From contig FNPS01000006.1 in the NCBI GenBank assembly GCA_900107365.1, positions 187,452 through 251,451 on the forward strand: 64,000 bases of DNA. Reading direction: 5' to 3'. A program made the position numbers and the translations under genes. Under the pieces are notes generated by a model, which saw only the letters and a program-made list of their open reading frames with translations, was not told the origin of the DNA and searched no databases. Below, piece after piece: positions 8,466 to 16,962 of this stretch (positions within the stretch are counted from its first letter, which is position 1; each line of letters starts with the position of its first letter). Source of the stretch: Flavobacterium aquidurense (GTDB lineage: Bacteria; Bacteroidota; Bacteroidia; Flavobacteriales; Flavobacteriaceae).

Positions 8466-9362
8466 TTATTTAGTAATCTCTCTAAAAACAGCTTCTAAGT
8501 TTTTATTCTTCTGATTCAATTGTAATGTTTTTAAACCATTTTCGTTAGCGAAATCAAAAATAGCAGGACGCATATCTTTTTCTGCTACAAAGGTTAATTC
8601 CCAGGTCATATCGTGGGTATTTTTGTAAGAAATAATATTTGGGAGTTTTGATAAAAGCTGTTCTTCAACCTGATAATCAAATTCAACTTCGATAACTTGT
8701 TCCTTATTTTCAGAAACCAGATGATCTAATTTTTTATCAGCCACGATTTGTCCTTTGTCAATAATAATGACCCGATCACAAATAGCTTCTACTTCCTGCA
8801 TGATGTGAGTAGATAAAAAAACCGTTTTATCTTTTCCAACGTTTTTAATCACATTTCGAATTTCCATTAACTGATTCGGGTCCAAACCAGTAGTGGGTTC
8901 ATCCAAAATTAAAACGTCGGGATTATGTAATAAAGCGTTGGCAAGTCCCACACGCTGGCGGTATCCTTTTGATAATTGCCCTATTTTTTTATGACTTTCA
9001 GCTGACAGTCCTGTCAGTTGAATTACTTCTTCAATCCTTGATTTTGCTACCTTGTAAACATCGGCATTAAAAGCCAAATACTCACGAACATACAAGTCCA
9101 TATATAGCGGATTATGCTCTGGTAAATAACCAATAGAACGTTGCACCGCTTTTGCATCCGTCATGACATCGTGACTGTTTACAAGGGCTGAGCCTTCATC
9201 TGCCAATAAATAAGTCGTTAAAATTTTCATTAAAGTAGATTTTCCTGCACCGTTTGGCCCAAGAAATCCAACAATTTCTCCTTTTTGAATGGAGAACGAA
9301 ATTTCGTTTAAGGCTTTTTGAGATCCGTAACTTTTTGATATGTTGTTTACTTCTATCGACAT
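8466..9362 (-). CDS. gldA: Gliding motility ABC transporter ATP-binding subunit GldA
   Basis: The cytoplasmic ATPase of the Gld ABC transporter, which works with the membrane proteins GldF and GldG and is required for gliding in F. johnsoniae. The 298 residues show Walker A GPNGAGKST (about 35-43), Q-loop YLPEHNPLY, signature LSKGYRQRVGLA, Walker B VLILDEPTTGLD and the H-loop STHIMQEVE. A C-terminal domain of about 80 residues, typical of GldA/multidrug ABC ATPases, follows. The length and the N-terminal MSIEVNNISKSYG fit GldA as I recall it. No gldF or gldG lies beside it, so the transporter genes are dispersed. A general ABC-2 ATPase is the alternative. Confidence 0.85.
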   Translation of the reverse strand: MSIEVNNISKSYGSQKALNEISFSIQKGEIVGFLGPNGAGKSTLMKILTTYLLADEGSALVNSHDVMTDAKAVQRSIGYLPEHNPLYMDLYVREYLAFNADVYKVAKSRIEEVIQLTGLSAESHKKIGQLSKGYRQRVGLANALLHNPDVLILDEPTTGLDPNQLMEIRNVIKNVGKDKTVFLSTHIMQEVEAICDRVIIIDKGQIVADKKLDHLVSENKEQVIEVEFDYQVEEQLLSKLPNIISYKNTHDMTWELTFVAEKDMRPAIFDFANENGLKTLQLNQKNKNLEAVFREITK

Positions 9363-9378
9363 GACTTTTTATTTGCTA

Positions 9379-9386
9379 CAAAAGTA
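9379..9386 (-). promoter_or_regulatory. gldA promoter -7 element
   Basis: TACTTTTG on the minus strand, an exact TAnnTTTG match, ends 17 bp upstream of the gldA ATG. Confidence 0.55.
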
Positions 9387-9506
9387 AACAGAAATAGTTT
9401 TGATTGCTAAATTTTGTCTTTCAAAGAATTTATTTAAAAATGTAAGGAGTAAAAATTGTGGCATCTTTATTGTTAAAGGAGTATTAAAATTTAACAAATA
9501 TCACAC

Positions 9507-10100
9507 ATGAAAAAAATGTTAGTTGTTGTTGCATTAGCTATTGTTAGCTTTGCAAATGCTCAAAAAAAAGGTTCTATTTTAGTTATGGGAAGTATTGAGT
9601 ACAATTCTCAAAACGTATCTAATTCTGGTTCAGAAGACACGTACAATAATTTTGCTTTTTCACCTAAAGTTGGATATCAATTTCACGAAAACTGGACTGC
9701 AGGTATCGAGGCTGGATTTGGTACTTCAAAACAAGAGACAAATAATAATAACGAGTATAAAACAGACACTTTCTCTTTAGGAGGTTTTTTACGTTATGCT
9801 AAACCATTAAACCAAACATTCTCTGCTTATGCTGATTTAGGTGTTGGATATCAAAGCAGAAAAGTAACACAAGATGTGGGGCCGATCGATGCAATAAATA
9901 AAGGAGACGGTTTTTATATTGGAATTACTCCGGCAATTTTAGTTAATGTTGGTAAAGGATTTGGTTTGAACTTCAACGTAGGAGGTTTAGGTTACAATAC
10001 TTTAAATTATGACGGAAATGATGGAAATGGAGACAATGTGAAAAATTTCAATTTCTCTTTTGGAAAACAATTTTCTGTAGGGATTTCAAAGAATTTCTAA
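9507..10100 (+). CDS. Small outer-membrane beta-barrel protein
   Basis: A 197-residue exported protein with a clear signal peptide (MKKMLVVVALAIVSFANAQ, cleavage after residue 18 or 19). The rest is an alternating pattern of amphipathic strands rich in Gly, Asn and aromatic residues and ends in a terminal aromatic (VGISKNF), as expected of an 8- to 10-strand barrel. GYQFHENWTAGIEAGFG and SAYADLGVGYQSRK are typical strand segments. The family is the broad Bacteroidota group of outer-membrane beta-barrel domain proteins; no transport or enzymatic role can be read. It is monocistronic, with a strong terminator 24 bp downstream. Confidence 0.82.
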   Translation: MKKMLVVVALAIVSFANAQKKGSILVMGSIEYNSQNVSNSGSEDTYNNFAFSPKVGYQFHENWTAGIEAGFGTSKQETNNNNEYKTDTFSLGGFLRYAKPLNQTFSAYADLGVGYQSRKVTQDVGPIDAINKGDGFYIGITPAILVNVGKGFGLNFNVGGLGYNTLNYDGNDGNGDNVKNFNFSFGKQFSVGISKNF

Positions 10101-10124
10101 TTTTAGAATATATTTCAATTTCAG

Positions 10125-10156
10125 AAAAGCATCCGCTGCGGCGGATGCTTTTTTTG
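10125..10156 (+). terminator. Terminator of the beta-barrel gene
   Basis: AAGCATCCGC and GCGGATGCTT with a TGCG loop are followed by a T run. This is a classical intrinsic terminator. Confidence 0.9.
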
Positions 10157-10195
10157 TTTTCTCAAATCTTGTAAAAACTAAAATTTCTCATTTAG

Positions 10196-10262
10196 CCCCG
10201 ATAGGAGCGATATCCTTTTGTGTCCGCCGCGGCGGACACAAAAGATATAGCGGATAGCGGGA
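10196..10262. ncRNA. Second element with GATAG internal loop and long palindromic core
   Basis: A perfect 30-bp palindrome at 10215-10244 (left half CTTTTGTGTCCGCCG) extends outward through ATATC/GATAT. It is bracketed by CCCGATAGGAGCG and AGCGGATAGCGGGA, where CCCG and CGGG can pair as an outer stem. The bracketing sequences match those of the element at 280-385 while the stems differ. It could be a structured RNA or a mobile palindromic repeat. It lies 3' of the metE remnant. Confidence 0.45.
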
Positions 10263-10427
10263 CTGAAGGTGTTTTGAAAATAAAATCTTCTGCTTCAAAA
10301 AAATATAATTATCTTTTTTCTTATAAACAATAATGCCAACAGAAGTGAAATCGAAACTAAATCATAACTACAAGAATTTTCGATTCCACTTGTTGACACT
10401 AAAAAACAAAAATATAATAAGATAAAA
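10263..10427. other. Spacer with imperfect hairpin downstream of the metE remnant
   Basis: The only structure is an imperfect hairpin. GAAGTGAAATCGAAA (about 10342-10356) pairs with TTTTCGATTCCACTT (about 10377-10391), with CAACA/TGTTG extensions. Read on the minus strand it lies just past the metE stop and may be the old metE terminator. No ORF is supported. Confidence 0.45.
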
Positions 10428-11005
10428 TTAGGCAGTCACTCCATTTTCAACGGCAGCTCGCATTTCCTGAGCGGCGGCAACCATTTCGATTAAAGCTTTT
10501 TTTGTTTCATCCCAATGACGTGTTTTTAAACCACAATCCGGATTTACCCATAATTGATCAACCGGAATAACAGCTGAAGCTTTTTCGAGCAAACGGATCA
10601 TTTCGGGCTTGAAGGCACACGTAGCGAGTGAATATCATAAACTCCTGGACCAATTTCGTTTGGATATTTAAAGTTGGCAAACGCATCTAAAAGTTCCATT
10701 TGCGAACGCGAACATTCAATCGTAATTACGTCAGCATCCATATCAGCAATATTCTGAATGATATCGTTGAATTCGCTGTAGCACAAATGCGTGTGAATTT
10801 GTGTGTCGTCCTGAACGCCAGAGGCAGAAATTCGAAATGCTTTTACAGCCCAATCCAGATAATTTACCCATTCTTCTTTTCTCAACGGTAAAGCTTCACG
10901 AATTGCAGGTTCATCAATTTGAATGATTTTGATTCCGGCTTTTTCAAGATCTACAACTTCATCACGAATGGCCAATGCAATTTGCAGCACGGCATTGGAG
11001 TTTTA
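10428..11005 (-). pseudogene. metE: Remnant of cobalamin-independent methionine synthase (3' end, frameshifted)
   Basis: This encodes only the last quarter or so of MetE, which is normally about 750-770 residues. The open part runs from [18 protein letters not shown] through [18 protein letters not shown] to [14 protein letters not shown]. There the frame breaks (SSPK, then stop, near 10600-10616). The missing C-terminus continues in another frame as [18 protein letters not shown], then [12 protein letters not shown], ending at the TAA at 10428. The zinc ligands are all still visible (His and Cys in HTHLC, Glu in IECS, Cys in NPDCG), but split across the frameshift. The 5' three quarters are gone. 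Homology stops near 11000, about 10 bp from a dispersed CACAGATT-type repeat (11012-11032). Confidence 0.88.
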
Positions 11006-11066
11006 AATATTTTGCCACAGATTACACAGATTATAATGATTTTTATGTGCTTGATGTTTAAATTTC

Positions 11067-11128
11067 CGCCACGAATTCACGAATTATTTTAAATCCAATG
11101 ATTTAAAATAATTCGTGAATTCGTGGCG
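11067..11128. repeat. Perfect 29-bp inverted repeat of the CCACGAATTCACGAATT family
   Basis: The arms 11067-11095 and 11100-11128 are perfectly complementary with a 4-nt loop, and begin CGCCACGAATTCACGAATT. Relatives occur at 27492-27509 and 27700-27746, and shorter CCACAGATT forms at 11014 and near 5210. It lies between the metE remnant and the RDD gene and encodes nothing. Confidence 0.85.
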
Positions 11129-11191
11129 ATAAAACTTAAATCAAATTAATCTCGGGCCTATTTTTATTCGATATTATCATAAAATAAAATG

Positions 11192-11199
11192 TAATTTTG
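11192..11199 (+). promoter_or_regulatory. Promoter -7 element of the RDD gene
   Basis: TAATTTTG, an exact TAnnTTTG match, ends 21 bp before the ATG at 11221. Confidence 0.5.
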
Positions 11200-11220
11200 A
11201 TTCTCAATCTAAAATTATAA

Positions 11221-11697
11221 ATGAAAGAGGAAGATTTTAAAATTGAAAATTATTTAGTAGCATCAAAACAGAAGCGAATTTTAAATTTTATTATTGATAG
11301 TCTAATAAAGGTTATTATTGTTAGATTGCTACTAGCTTTTCTAATTAACTTGGAAATTTCAAAAGGAATAAATCTTTCAGATATGATTGAGCGTTATTTG
11401 TTTTGGAGCATAATCAGTTTTGTGTATTTCGGAATTACAGAAGGGTTTCTTGCTCGATCACCAGCTAAATATTTAACCAAAACAATTGTTGTAATGGAGG
11501 ACGGTTCAAAGCCAACCGCAAGAATTATCTTAACCCGAACTATTTTGCGTATTTTGCCTTTTGAGCCATGGACTTTTTTAAGAGGGCGTGATTTAGGTTT
11601 ACATGATGAAAATTCAGGGACTTTTGTTGTTGTGAAATCTAAACTTGAAGAAAAAATGAAAGATCATTTTGAATTAATATCTTTAGAAAAAGCATAA
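11221..11697 (+). CDS. RDD family membrane protein
   Basis: A 158-residue inner-membrane protein of the RDD family, named for conserved Arg and Asp residues in its helices. RILNFIIDSLIKVII (about 19-33) carries the first Arg/Asp pair at the start of helix 1. A second hydrophobic segment runs from about 60 to 80. The C-terminal RTILRILPFEPWTFLRG, then GLHDENSGTFVV, is the characteristic closing motif. Function is unknown for most members; some have been linked to ion or antiporter activity. It is preceded by its own promoter motif. dgt follows 61 bp later with a separate promoter. Confidence 0.85.
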   Translation: MKEEDFKIENYLVASKQKRILNFIIDSLIKVIIVRLLLAFLINLEISKGINLSDMIERYLFWSIISFVYFGITEGFLARSPAKYLTKTIVVMEDGSKPTARIILTRTILRILPFEPWTFLRGRDLGLHDENSGTFVVVKSKLEEKMKDHFELISLEKA

Positions 11698-11705
11698 AAT
11701 AAATG

Positions 11706-11713
11706 TACTTTTG
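11706..11713 (+). promoter_or_regulatory. dgt promoter -7 element
   Basis: TACTTTTG lies 45 bp upstream of the dgt ATG, just past the RDD stop. It is followed by a short-period AATCTAAAA-type tract in the presumed leader. Confidence 0.5.
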
Positions 11714-11758
11714 AGGTTAGTAAATCTAAAATGTAAAATCACAAATCTAAAATAAGAA

Positions 11759-13105
11759 ATGAACTGGGAACAACTTTTATCATTAAAACGCCAAGGAGAT
11801 ACTAGCAAAAGATTACGTGTAGAACAAGATGATACGCGATTGGGTTTTGAGGTAGATTATGACCGAATTATTTTCTCGGCTGCGTTTCGATCTTTGCAGG
11901 ATAAAACTCAGGTTATTCCACTTTCTAAAACAGATTTCGTACACACAAGGTTAACGCATAGTCTAGAAGTATCAGTTGTTGGGCGTTCTTTAGGGCGTTT
12001 GGTTGGAAAAAAAATTCTTGAAAAATATCCTCATTTAAAAGAAATTCATGGTTATCATATGAATGATTTTGGAGCAATAGTTGCGGCGGCTTCATTGGCG
12101 CATGATATTGGGAATCCTCCTTTTGGACATTCAGGTGAAAAAGCAATTGGAGAGTATTTTTCAATTGGAAATGGATTAAAGTACAAAGATAAACTGACGG
12201 CAAAACAATGGCAGGATTTAATTGATTTTGAAGGAAATGCCAATGGATTTTCGGTTCTTACGGCAAGTCGTCCGGGAATTGAAGGAGGACTTCGAATTTC
12301 ATACGCTACTTTGGGTGCTTTTATGAAATATCCAAAAGAAAGCCTTCCTAAAAAACCAACCAATAATATTGCAGATAAAAAATACGGCTTCTTTCAGACG
12401 GATAAATCATTCTTTGAAGAAGTAGCCAATGATATGGGAATGATCGCCAATAAAGAAGATGGTGATATTGGTTTTGAAAGACACCCTTTGGCCTATTTGG
12501 TTGAAGCTGCAGATGATATTTGTTATACTATTATTGACTTTGAAGACGGAATAAATCTGGGATTAGTTTCTGAAGATTATGCTTTAGAGTATCTTATAAA
12601 ATTGGTAAAAGATAATATTGGAGTTGCTAAATATAAATTATTGGAAACCAAAGAAGACCGTATCAGTTATTTGCGTGCTTTAGCAATTGGTGCTTTGATC
12701 AGTGATGCCGTAGATGTTTTTGTGGAGAATGAAGAAGCAATTCTGCGTGGAGAATTTCCATATGCCTTAACCGATAAAAGCAAGTATAAAGCGCAAATGA
12801 ATGATATTATCAACTTAAGTGTCGAGAAAATCTATCAAAGCCGAGAAGTAATCGAGAAAGAAATTGTGGGGTATCAGATTATTCAAACCCTGCTGGATAA
12901 ATTTATAACCGCTTTTAATAATAAATATGACGGAACGGCTTCCAACTATGATAAATTGATTTTGAAAATGTTGCCTGAAAAACATCATTTAGACAAAGGT
13001 AATTTATACGAGCGTTTATTACATATCTGTCATTATGTTTCATTGCTAACCGATGGAAATGCGTTGGAATTATTTGAAACAATTAACGGAAGAAAAAATA
13101 ATTAA
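11759..13105 (+). CDS. dgt: Deoxyguanosinetriphosphate triphosphohydrolase (dGTPase)
   Basis: An HD-superfamily enzyme that hydrolyses dGTP (and often other dNTPs) to the nucleoside and triphosphate, acting in dNTP pool control. The metal site is readable: His67 in RLTHSLEV, the HD pair 115-116 in SLAHDIGNPPFGHSGE, and a later Asp in LVEAADDICYTIID. RLRVEQDDTRLGFEVDYDRI at the N-terminus is the conserved opening. At 448 residues it has normal length. It is monocistronic, with its own promoter and a shared bidirectional terminator 27 bp downstream. Confidence 0.93.
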   Translation: MNWEQLLSLKRQGDTSKRLRVEQDDTRLGFEVDYDRIIFSAAFRSLQDKTQVIPLSKTDFVHTRLTHSLEVSVVGRSLGRLVGKKILEKYPHLKEIHGYHMNDFGAIVAAASLAHDIGNPPFGHSGEKAIGEYFSIGNGLKYKDKLTAKQWQDLIDFEGNANGFSVLTASRPGIEGGLRISYATLGAFMKYPKESLPKKPTNNIADKKYGFFQTDKSFFEEVANDMGMIANKEDGDIGFERHPLAYLVEAADDICYTIIDFEDGINLGLVSEDYALEYLIKLVKDNIGVAKYKLLETKEDRISYLRALAIGALISDAVDVFVENEEAILRGEFPYALTDKSKYKAQMNDIINLSVEKIYQSREVIEKEIVGYQIIQTLLDKFITAFNNKYDGTASNYDKLILKMLPEKHHLDKGNLYERLLHICHYVSLLTDGNALELFETINGRKNN

Positions 13106-13131
13106 ATAGAATTTTCTACCAGGTTTAAAAT

Positions 13132-13174
13132 AAAAACACCCTATAAAACATCAATCATTTTATAGGGTGTTTTT
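13132..13174. terminator. Bidirectional terminator between dgt and the DUF3078 gene
   Basis: AAAAACACCCTATAAAA and TTTTATAGGGTGTTTTT form a 17-bp perfect stem with a 9-nt loop. It serves two convergent genes. Confidence 0.92.
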
Positions 13175-13202
13175 ATTTTCTCAATATTGAGAAATATGTT
13201 TT

Positions 13203-14204
13203 TTATTGAAAAGCATATACCAGACCAACACCTAAGACTTGTCTTAATTGCGCTCTTGGACCATCATTAACCTGAGATGTTGTTCCGGTAGTTGGATCAA
13301 CAACATCTTTTTTAGTTTTGATATCATCATCATATACTAAATGTACGCCAATATTTGCTTTAACATAAGCATTTACCACAAGATCTAAACGAGTATCATA
13401 ATCGACATCGACGTTTCCGAATTTGTTTAAATAATCAGTATAAAGGCTTAATCTGTTTTCGTAGAATATATTTTTATAAATCTCGTTTTTCATGTAGGCT
13501 GTTAACAAAATACCGAATTCGGCTTTTACTTTTTGTCCTTCCTGAACTAATATCTGCGCTGTAGGATCCAGAGGATCTGGTGCGTAAACTGCTTTTCTAA
13601 CACCAAAAGATCCTTGATTGGCCAAGTAGTCGTCGAGTACCAAAGTCGTCTTTAAAGTAATTGGAGAGAAATAAAAAGTTCTGTTTTTCTGCTTGTTTGA
13701 ATTTTCAGCTCCGGCTCCTAAAAAGATATAAGCTGGTGCAAAAGGTTTCGAAATGGCGATATCTCTGTTTGGATAATTGTAACCGTTTGAAAATTGTGTG
13801 TTGAAATTAAATTTCGCTGAATAATACCAATTTGAAACGGTGTCTTTTCTGAAACCATAAGTTGAATTAATTAAAAGGGCATCATCAGTTTTTCTTAGCT
13901 CGGTACCATCCTGTTTGTTTAAACCGTATTTTACAATGAGTTCGTTTACCCATTTATGATTTCCTTTAACGTAAGTTCTTCCAAATTCACCTTTAAATAA
14001 ACCTGAAATAGAACTTGTTCCCCCTGCACTCCAGTTCACAAAGGCAATTTCGGAAATGTCAAAACCTACTTGATTTTTCTTAGTCCAGTTAGAGGGCAAT
14101 TTTGGTAATTGATTTGGATCTAAAGTGGTTTGGATAATTTGAGCAAAGTTATTTGAAGTACACAAAAGCAGTAACAGCAAAAGGGTAGCACGCAATAATT
14201 TCAT
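13203..14204 (-). CDS. DUF3078 outer-membrane protein
   Basis: A 333-residue exported protein that I recognise as the DUF3078 family, common in Bacteroidota and of unknown role. With the ATG at 14204 the N-terminus is a typical signal peptide (MKLLRATLLLLLLLCTSN, then NFAQ). An ATG 30 nt upstream would prepend ten charged residues, so I prefer the internal start. The body has strand-like repeats and Gly/Asn-rich turns (WTKKNQVGFDISEIAFVNWS near the N-terminus; FNFNTQFSNGYNYPN in the middle), and the C-terminus VLGVGLVYAFQ ends near an aromatic like a barrel. dxs lies 35 bp upstream on the same strand, so the two may be co-transcribed. Confidence 0.8.
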   Translation of the reverse strand: MKLLRATLLLLLLLCTSNNFAQIIQTTLDPNQLPKLPSNWTKKNQVGFDISEIAFVNWSAGGTSSISGLFKGEFGRTYVKGNHKWVNELIVKYGLNKQDGTELRKTDDALLINSTYGFRKDTVSNWYYSAKFNFNTQFSNGYNYPNRDIAISKPFAPAYIFLGAGAENSNKQKNRTFYFSPITLKTTLVLDDYLANQGSFGVRKAVYAPDPLDPTAQILVQEGQKVKAEFGILLTAYMKNEIYKNIFYENRLSLYTDYLNKFGNVDVDYDTRLDLVVNAYVKANIGVHLVYDDDIKTKKDVVDPTTGTTSQVNDGPRAQLRQVLGVGLVYAFQ

Positions 14205-14239
14205 TAGGTTGGTTTTAATATTTCGGTTGTGCAAAATAA

Positions 14240-16027
14240 TTATTTTGAATCATTAGAAAAAAGATTTACCAAACTTTTAACGTCAATTTTACACAATTGT
14301 TGTAACTGATTTACGGTTCCATGCTCAATAAATACGTCTGGAATACCCAAAATTTGAATATCATTTTTATAATTATTTGCAGCAGCAAACTCTAAAACAG
14401 CACTTCCAAATCCTCCATTTATTGTCGCTTCTTCTATAGTAATTATACTGCTGAAGTTAGAAAAAATAAAGTGTAATGTGTTGTTGTCTAAAGGTTTAAT
14501 AAAAGAAAAGTCATAATGTGCAATTTCATTAGAATTGGAACTCTCCTTCAGTGCGTCTATAACATTATTCCCAATGCTTCCTGTCGACAGAACCGCAATT
14601 TTTGTGCCGTTTTTCAGGCAGTTTGCCTCGCCAATTTTAATTTTATGATAATGTCCGAAATTTTCTACTTCCCATTTTGGTAAAACGCCCCGACCTCTCG
14701 GATATCGAATTGCGATAGGATGATTTAGCCCCAGTTGAGCGGTATATAAAATGTTTTGAAGCGCAATTTCGTTGATTGGTGCGTAAATAATCATGTTCGG
14801 AATTGCTCTTAAATAAGCGATATCAAAAACCCCATGATGCGTTGCGCCATCTTCACCAACCAAACCGGCTCTGTCTAAACAAAAAATAACGGGAAGATTT
14901 TGTAAAGCCACATCGTGAATAACCTGATCATAAGCACGCTGTAAAAATGTCGAATAAATGTTACAGTACACGATCATACCCTGGGTCGCCATTCCGGCCG
15001 CAAGGGTTACGGCGTGTTGTTCTGCAATTCCAACATCAAAAGCACGTTCCGGAATTTCATCCATCATAAATTTTAAAGAACTTCCTGAAGGCATTGCAGG
15101 CGTAATTCCGATGATTTTTTCATTCTTTCTGGCTAAATCTAAAATCGTCAAGCCAAAAACATCCTGATATTTTGGTGGAAGATTTTCTTCTGATTTTAAA
15201 AGCAGTTCTCCTGTTGCAGCATCAAATTTTCCAGGAGCATGATATTTTACCTGATTTTCTTCAGCCTGCTGTAAACCTTTTCCTTTTGTGGTTACAATAT
15301 GAAGGAATTTAGGCCCTTTTATGTTTTTTAATCTGTTTAATTCTTTTATTAAATTCGGAAGATCATGACCGTCAATTGGACCAGAATAATCAAAATTCAG
15401 TGACTTAATCATATTATTTTTCTTCGGATTTTTCCCTTCCTTAACCGCAGTAAGATATTGTTTAAGTGCACCAACACTCGGATCAATTCCGATAGCATTG
15501 TCATTCAGAATAACCAGTAAATTAGCATCTGTAACTCCAGCGTGATTCAAACCTTCAAAAGCCATTCCGGATGCAATGGAAGCATCGCCAATAACTGCAA
15601 TGTGCTGTTTGTTGAGATCCCCTTTTAATTGGGAAGCAATCGCCATTCCCAGTGCAGCAGAGATTGAAGTTGAAGAATGTCCAACACCAAAAGTATCATA
15701 AACACTTTCACTTCTTTTCGGGAAACCTGAAATACCTCCAATTTGTCTGTTGGTGTGAAAGTTTTCTCTTCTTTCGGTCAAAATTTTATGTCCGTAAGCC
15801 TGATGGCCAACATCCCAAACCAATAAATCTTCAGGTGTATTGAAAACATAATGTAAAGCAATGGTCAATTCAACAACGCCTAAACTCGCTCCCAAATGAC
15901 CTTCTTTCACAGAAACAACATCAATTATAAATTGACGCAATTCTTTCGCAACCTCTGGAAGTTGTGCTTCAGAAAGTAAACGTAAATCGGCAGGATTGAC
16001 TATGTTGGAGAGTAAGTTGCTTTTCAT
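14240..16027 (-). CDS. dxs: 1-deoxy-D-xylulose-5-phosphate synthase
   Basis: A TPP enzyme that condenses pyruvate and glyceraldehyde-3-phosphate in the first step of the MEP isoprenoid pathway, in the cytosol. The 595 residues show the TPP-binding segments VGHQAYGHKIL (about 75-85) and IGDASIASGMAFEGLNHAG, with NDNAIGIDPSVG as the Mg/TPP site. DVGIAEQHAVTLAAGMA marks the transketolase-like pyrimidine domain, and DRAGLVGEDGATHHG is a DXS signature. The promoter TAAATTTG sits 15 bp upstream of the ATG. The DUF3078 gene follows. Confidence 0.95.
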   Translation of the reverse strand: MKSNLLSNIVNPADLRLLSEAQLPEVAKELRQFIIDVVSVKEGHLGASLGVVELTIALHYVFNTPEDLLVWDVGHQAYGHKILTERRENFHTNRQIGGISGFPKRSESVYDTFGVGHSSTSISAALGMAIASQLKGDLNKQHIAVIGDASIASGMAFEGLNHAGVTDANLLVILNDNAIGIDPSVGALKQYLTAVKEGKNPKKNNMIKSLNFDYSGPIDGHDLPNLIKELNRLKNIKGPKFLHIVTTKGKGLQQAEENQVKYHAPGKFDAATGELLLKSEENLPPKYQDVFGLTILDLARKNEKIIGITPAMPSGSSLKFMMDEIPERAFDVGIAEQHAVTLAAGMATQGMIVYCNIYSTFLQRAYDQVIHDVALQNLPVIFCLDRAGLVGEDGATHHGVFDIAYLRAIPNMIIYAPINEIALQNILYTAQLGLNHPIAIRYPRGRGVLPKWEVENFGHYHKIKIGEANCLKNGTKIAVLSTGSIGNNVIDALKESSNSNEIAHYDFSFIKPLDNNTLHFIFSNFSSIITIEEATINGGFGSAVLEFAAANNYKNDIQILGIPDVFIEHGTVNQLQQLCKIDVKSLVNLFSNDSK

Positions 16028-16041
16028 TATAAGGTAAAAAG

Positions 16042-16049
16042 CAAATTTA
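16042..16049 (-). promoter_or_regulatory. dxs promoter -7 element
   Basis: TAAATTTG on the minus strand matches TAnnTTTG and ends 14 bp upstream of the dxs start codon. Confidence 0.5.
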
Positions 16050-16080
16050 CGGTTTTAAATTTAATTTTTAGACTGAGATC

Positions 16081-16956
16081 TCATTCCAATACAATGGGTA
16101 AGGAATATTGTATTCTTGTTTTTTTTCCATTAGATGTTGCAGGTTGCCATTTAGGGCATAAACTTAGAACTCTATTAATTTCTGTTTCTAAAGTTTTGTC
16201 AATAACTGGATCAGATTGCAAAAAAGATGCAGAGCCGTTTCTTTCTACTACAAACGAAAGCTTGATCTTGAGATTTGTAGTAGTAATGTTTTCGGGTTTT
16301 TTAAATTCCTTTTCAAAAAAATTATAGAATTGTTCAATACCACCAGGGAATTCTGCATTGGTTTCAATTGCTACACCACCGTTATAAACTTCATCTTCGA
16401 CGCTAGTTTTATGCTTTATTGTTTCGCTACAATTATTCGCTTTTGATTTAAGGTTTTTTGTGTTTTTTATTTCTGTTTTTCCTTTTACAAATTTAACCTG
16501 GTCAATTTTTGGAGGTGGTGGTGGAGGTAAAATGGTATCGTGTAAATTAGTAATTTTTGCGTCACCAACGGAAATATGTTCTACCGGAACATCCTCTTGA
16601 ACAACTTCAATTTTATCAATTTTTTGCTTGTTTCCACTTTTATCCTGGCAACTAAACAAGGTTGTTCCCATGGCGATAAACAAAGCCAGTAAAAATATTT
16701 TAGGATAATGTGTTTGAGTGTGTAAAACACGACTCGGAATTTGAATTGTTATTGTATCTAATTGAGATTTCTTAAATCTTCCGCAAATTTTATTATTTTG
16801 ATTTTGGATGAAAAAATGCTGTATTTCATGGGGTAACATCGTTGTAAAGTCAACAACAGTTTTAGAACAACTCAGACAGAAACGACCATTTTCGTTTGGA
16901 GTCATTTTATCCCAATTTTCATGGCAGGGTTCAGGAATGGTTATTTTATGTTTCAT
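16081..16956 (-). CDS. Cys-cluster membrane protein with TonB-like C-terminal domain (copy 2)
   Basis: A 291-residue protein with three parts. The predicted cytoplasmic N-terminus carries four cysteines, in PEPCHENWDKM, GRFCLSCSK (a CxxC pair) and KICGRFKK, and could bind a metal. One membrane helix follows (IFLLALFIAMGTTLFS, about 87-102). The periplasmic part has a proline run (LPPPPPPK) and a C-terminal domain of TonB_C type: NAEFPGGIEQFYNFFEKEF, then KLSFVVERNGSASF, then CPKWQPA. This resembles an energy-transducer TonB but with an unusual N-terminus and no ExbB/ExbD nearby. It starts 6 bp after the upstream paralogue's stop, so the two are a tandem duplication and probably translationally coupled. 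Confidence 0.7.
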   Translation of the reverse strand: MKHKITIPEPCHENWDKMTPNENGRFCLSCSKTVVDFTTMLPHEIQHFFIQNQNNKICGRFKKSQLDTITIQIPSRVLHTQTHYPKIFLLALFIAMGTTLFSCQDKSGNKQKIDKIEVVQEDVPVEHISVGDAKITNLHDTILPPPPPPKIDQVKFVKGKTEIKNTKNLKSKANNCSETIKHKTSVEDEVYNGGVAIETNAEFPGGIEQFYNFFEKEFKKPENITTTNLKIKLSFVVERNGSASFLQSDPVIDKTLETEINRVLSLCPKWQPATSNGKKTRIQYSLPIVLE

Positions 16957-16962
16957 TCTTTA

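Noticed and set aside
10700..10891. Plus-strand ORF opposite the metE remnant
   Set aside because: It is a shadow of the decayed metE on the other strand.
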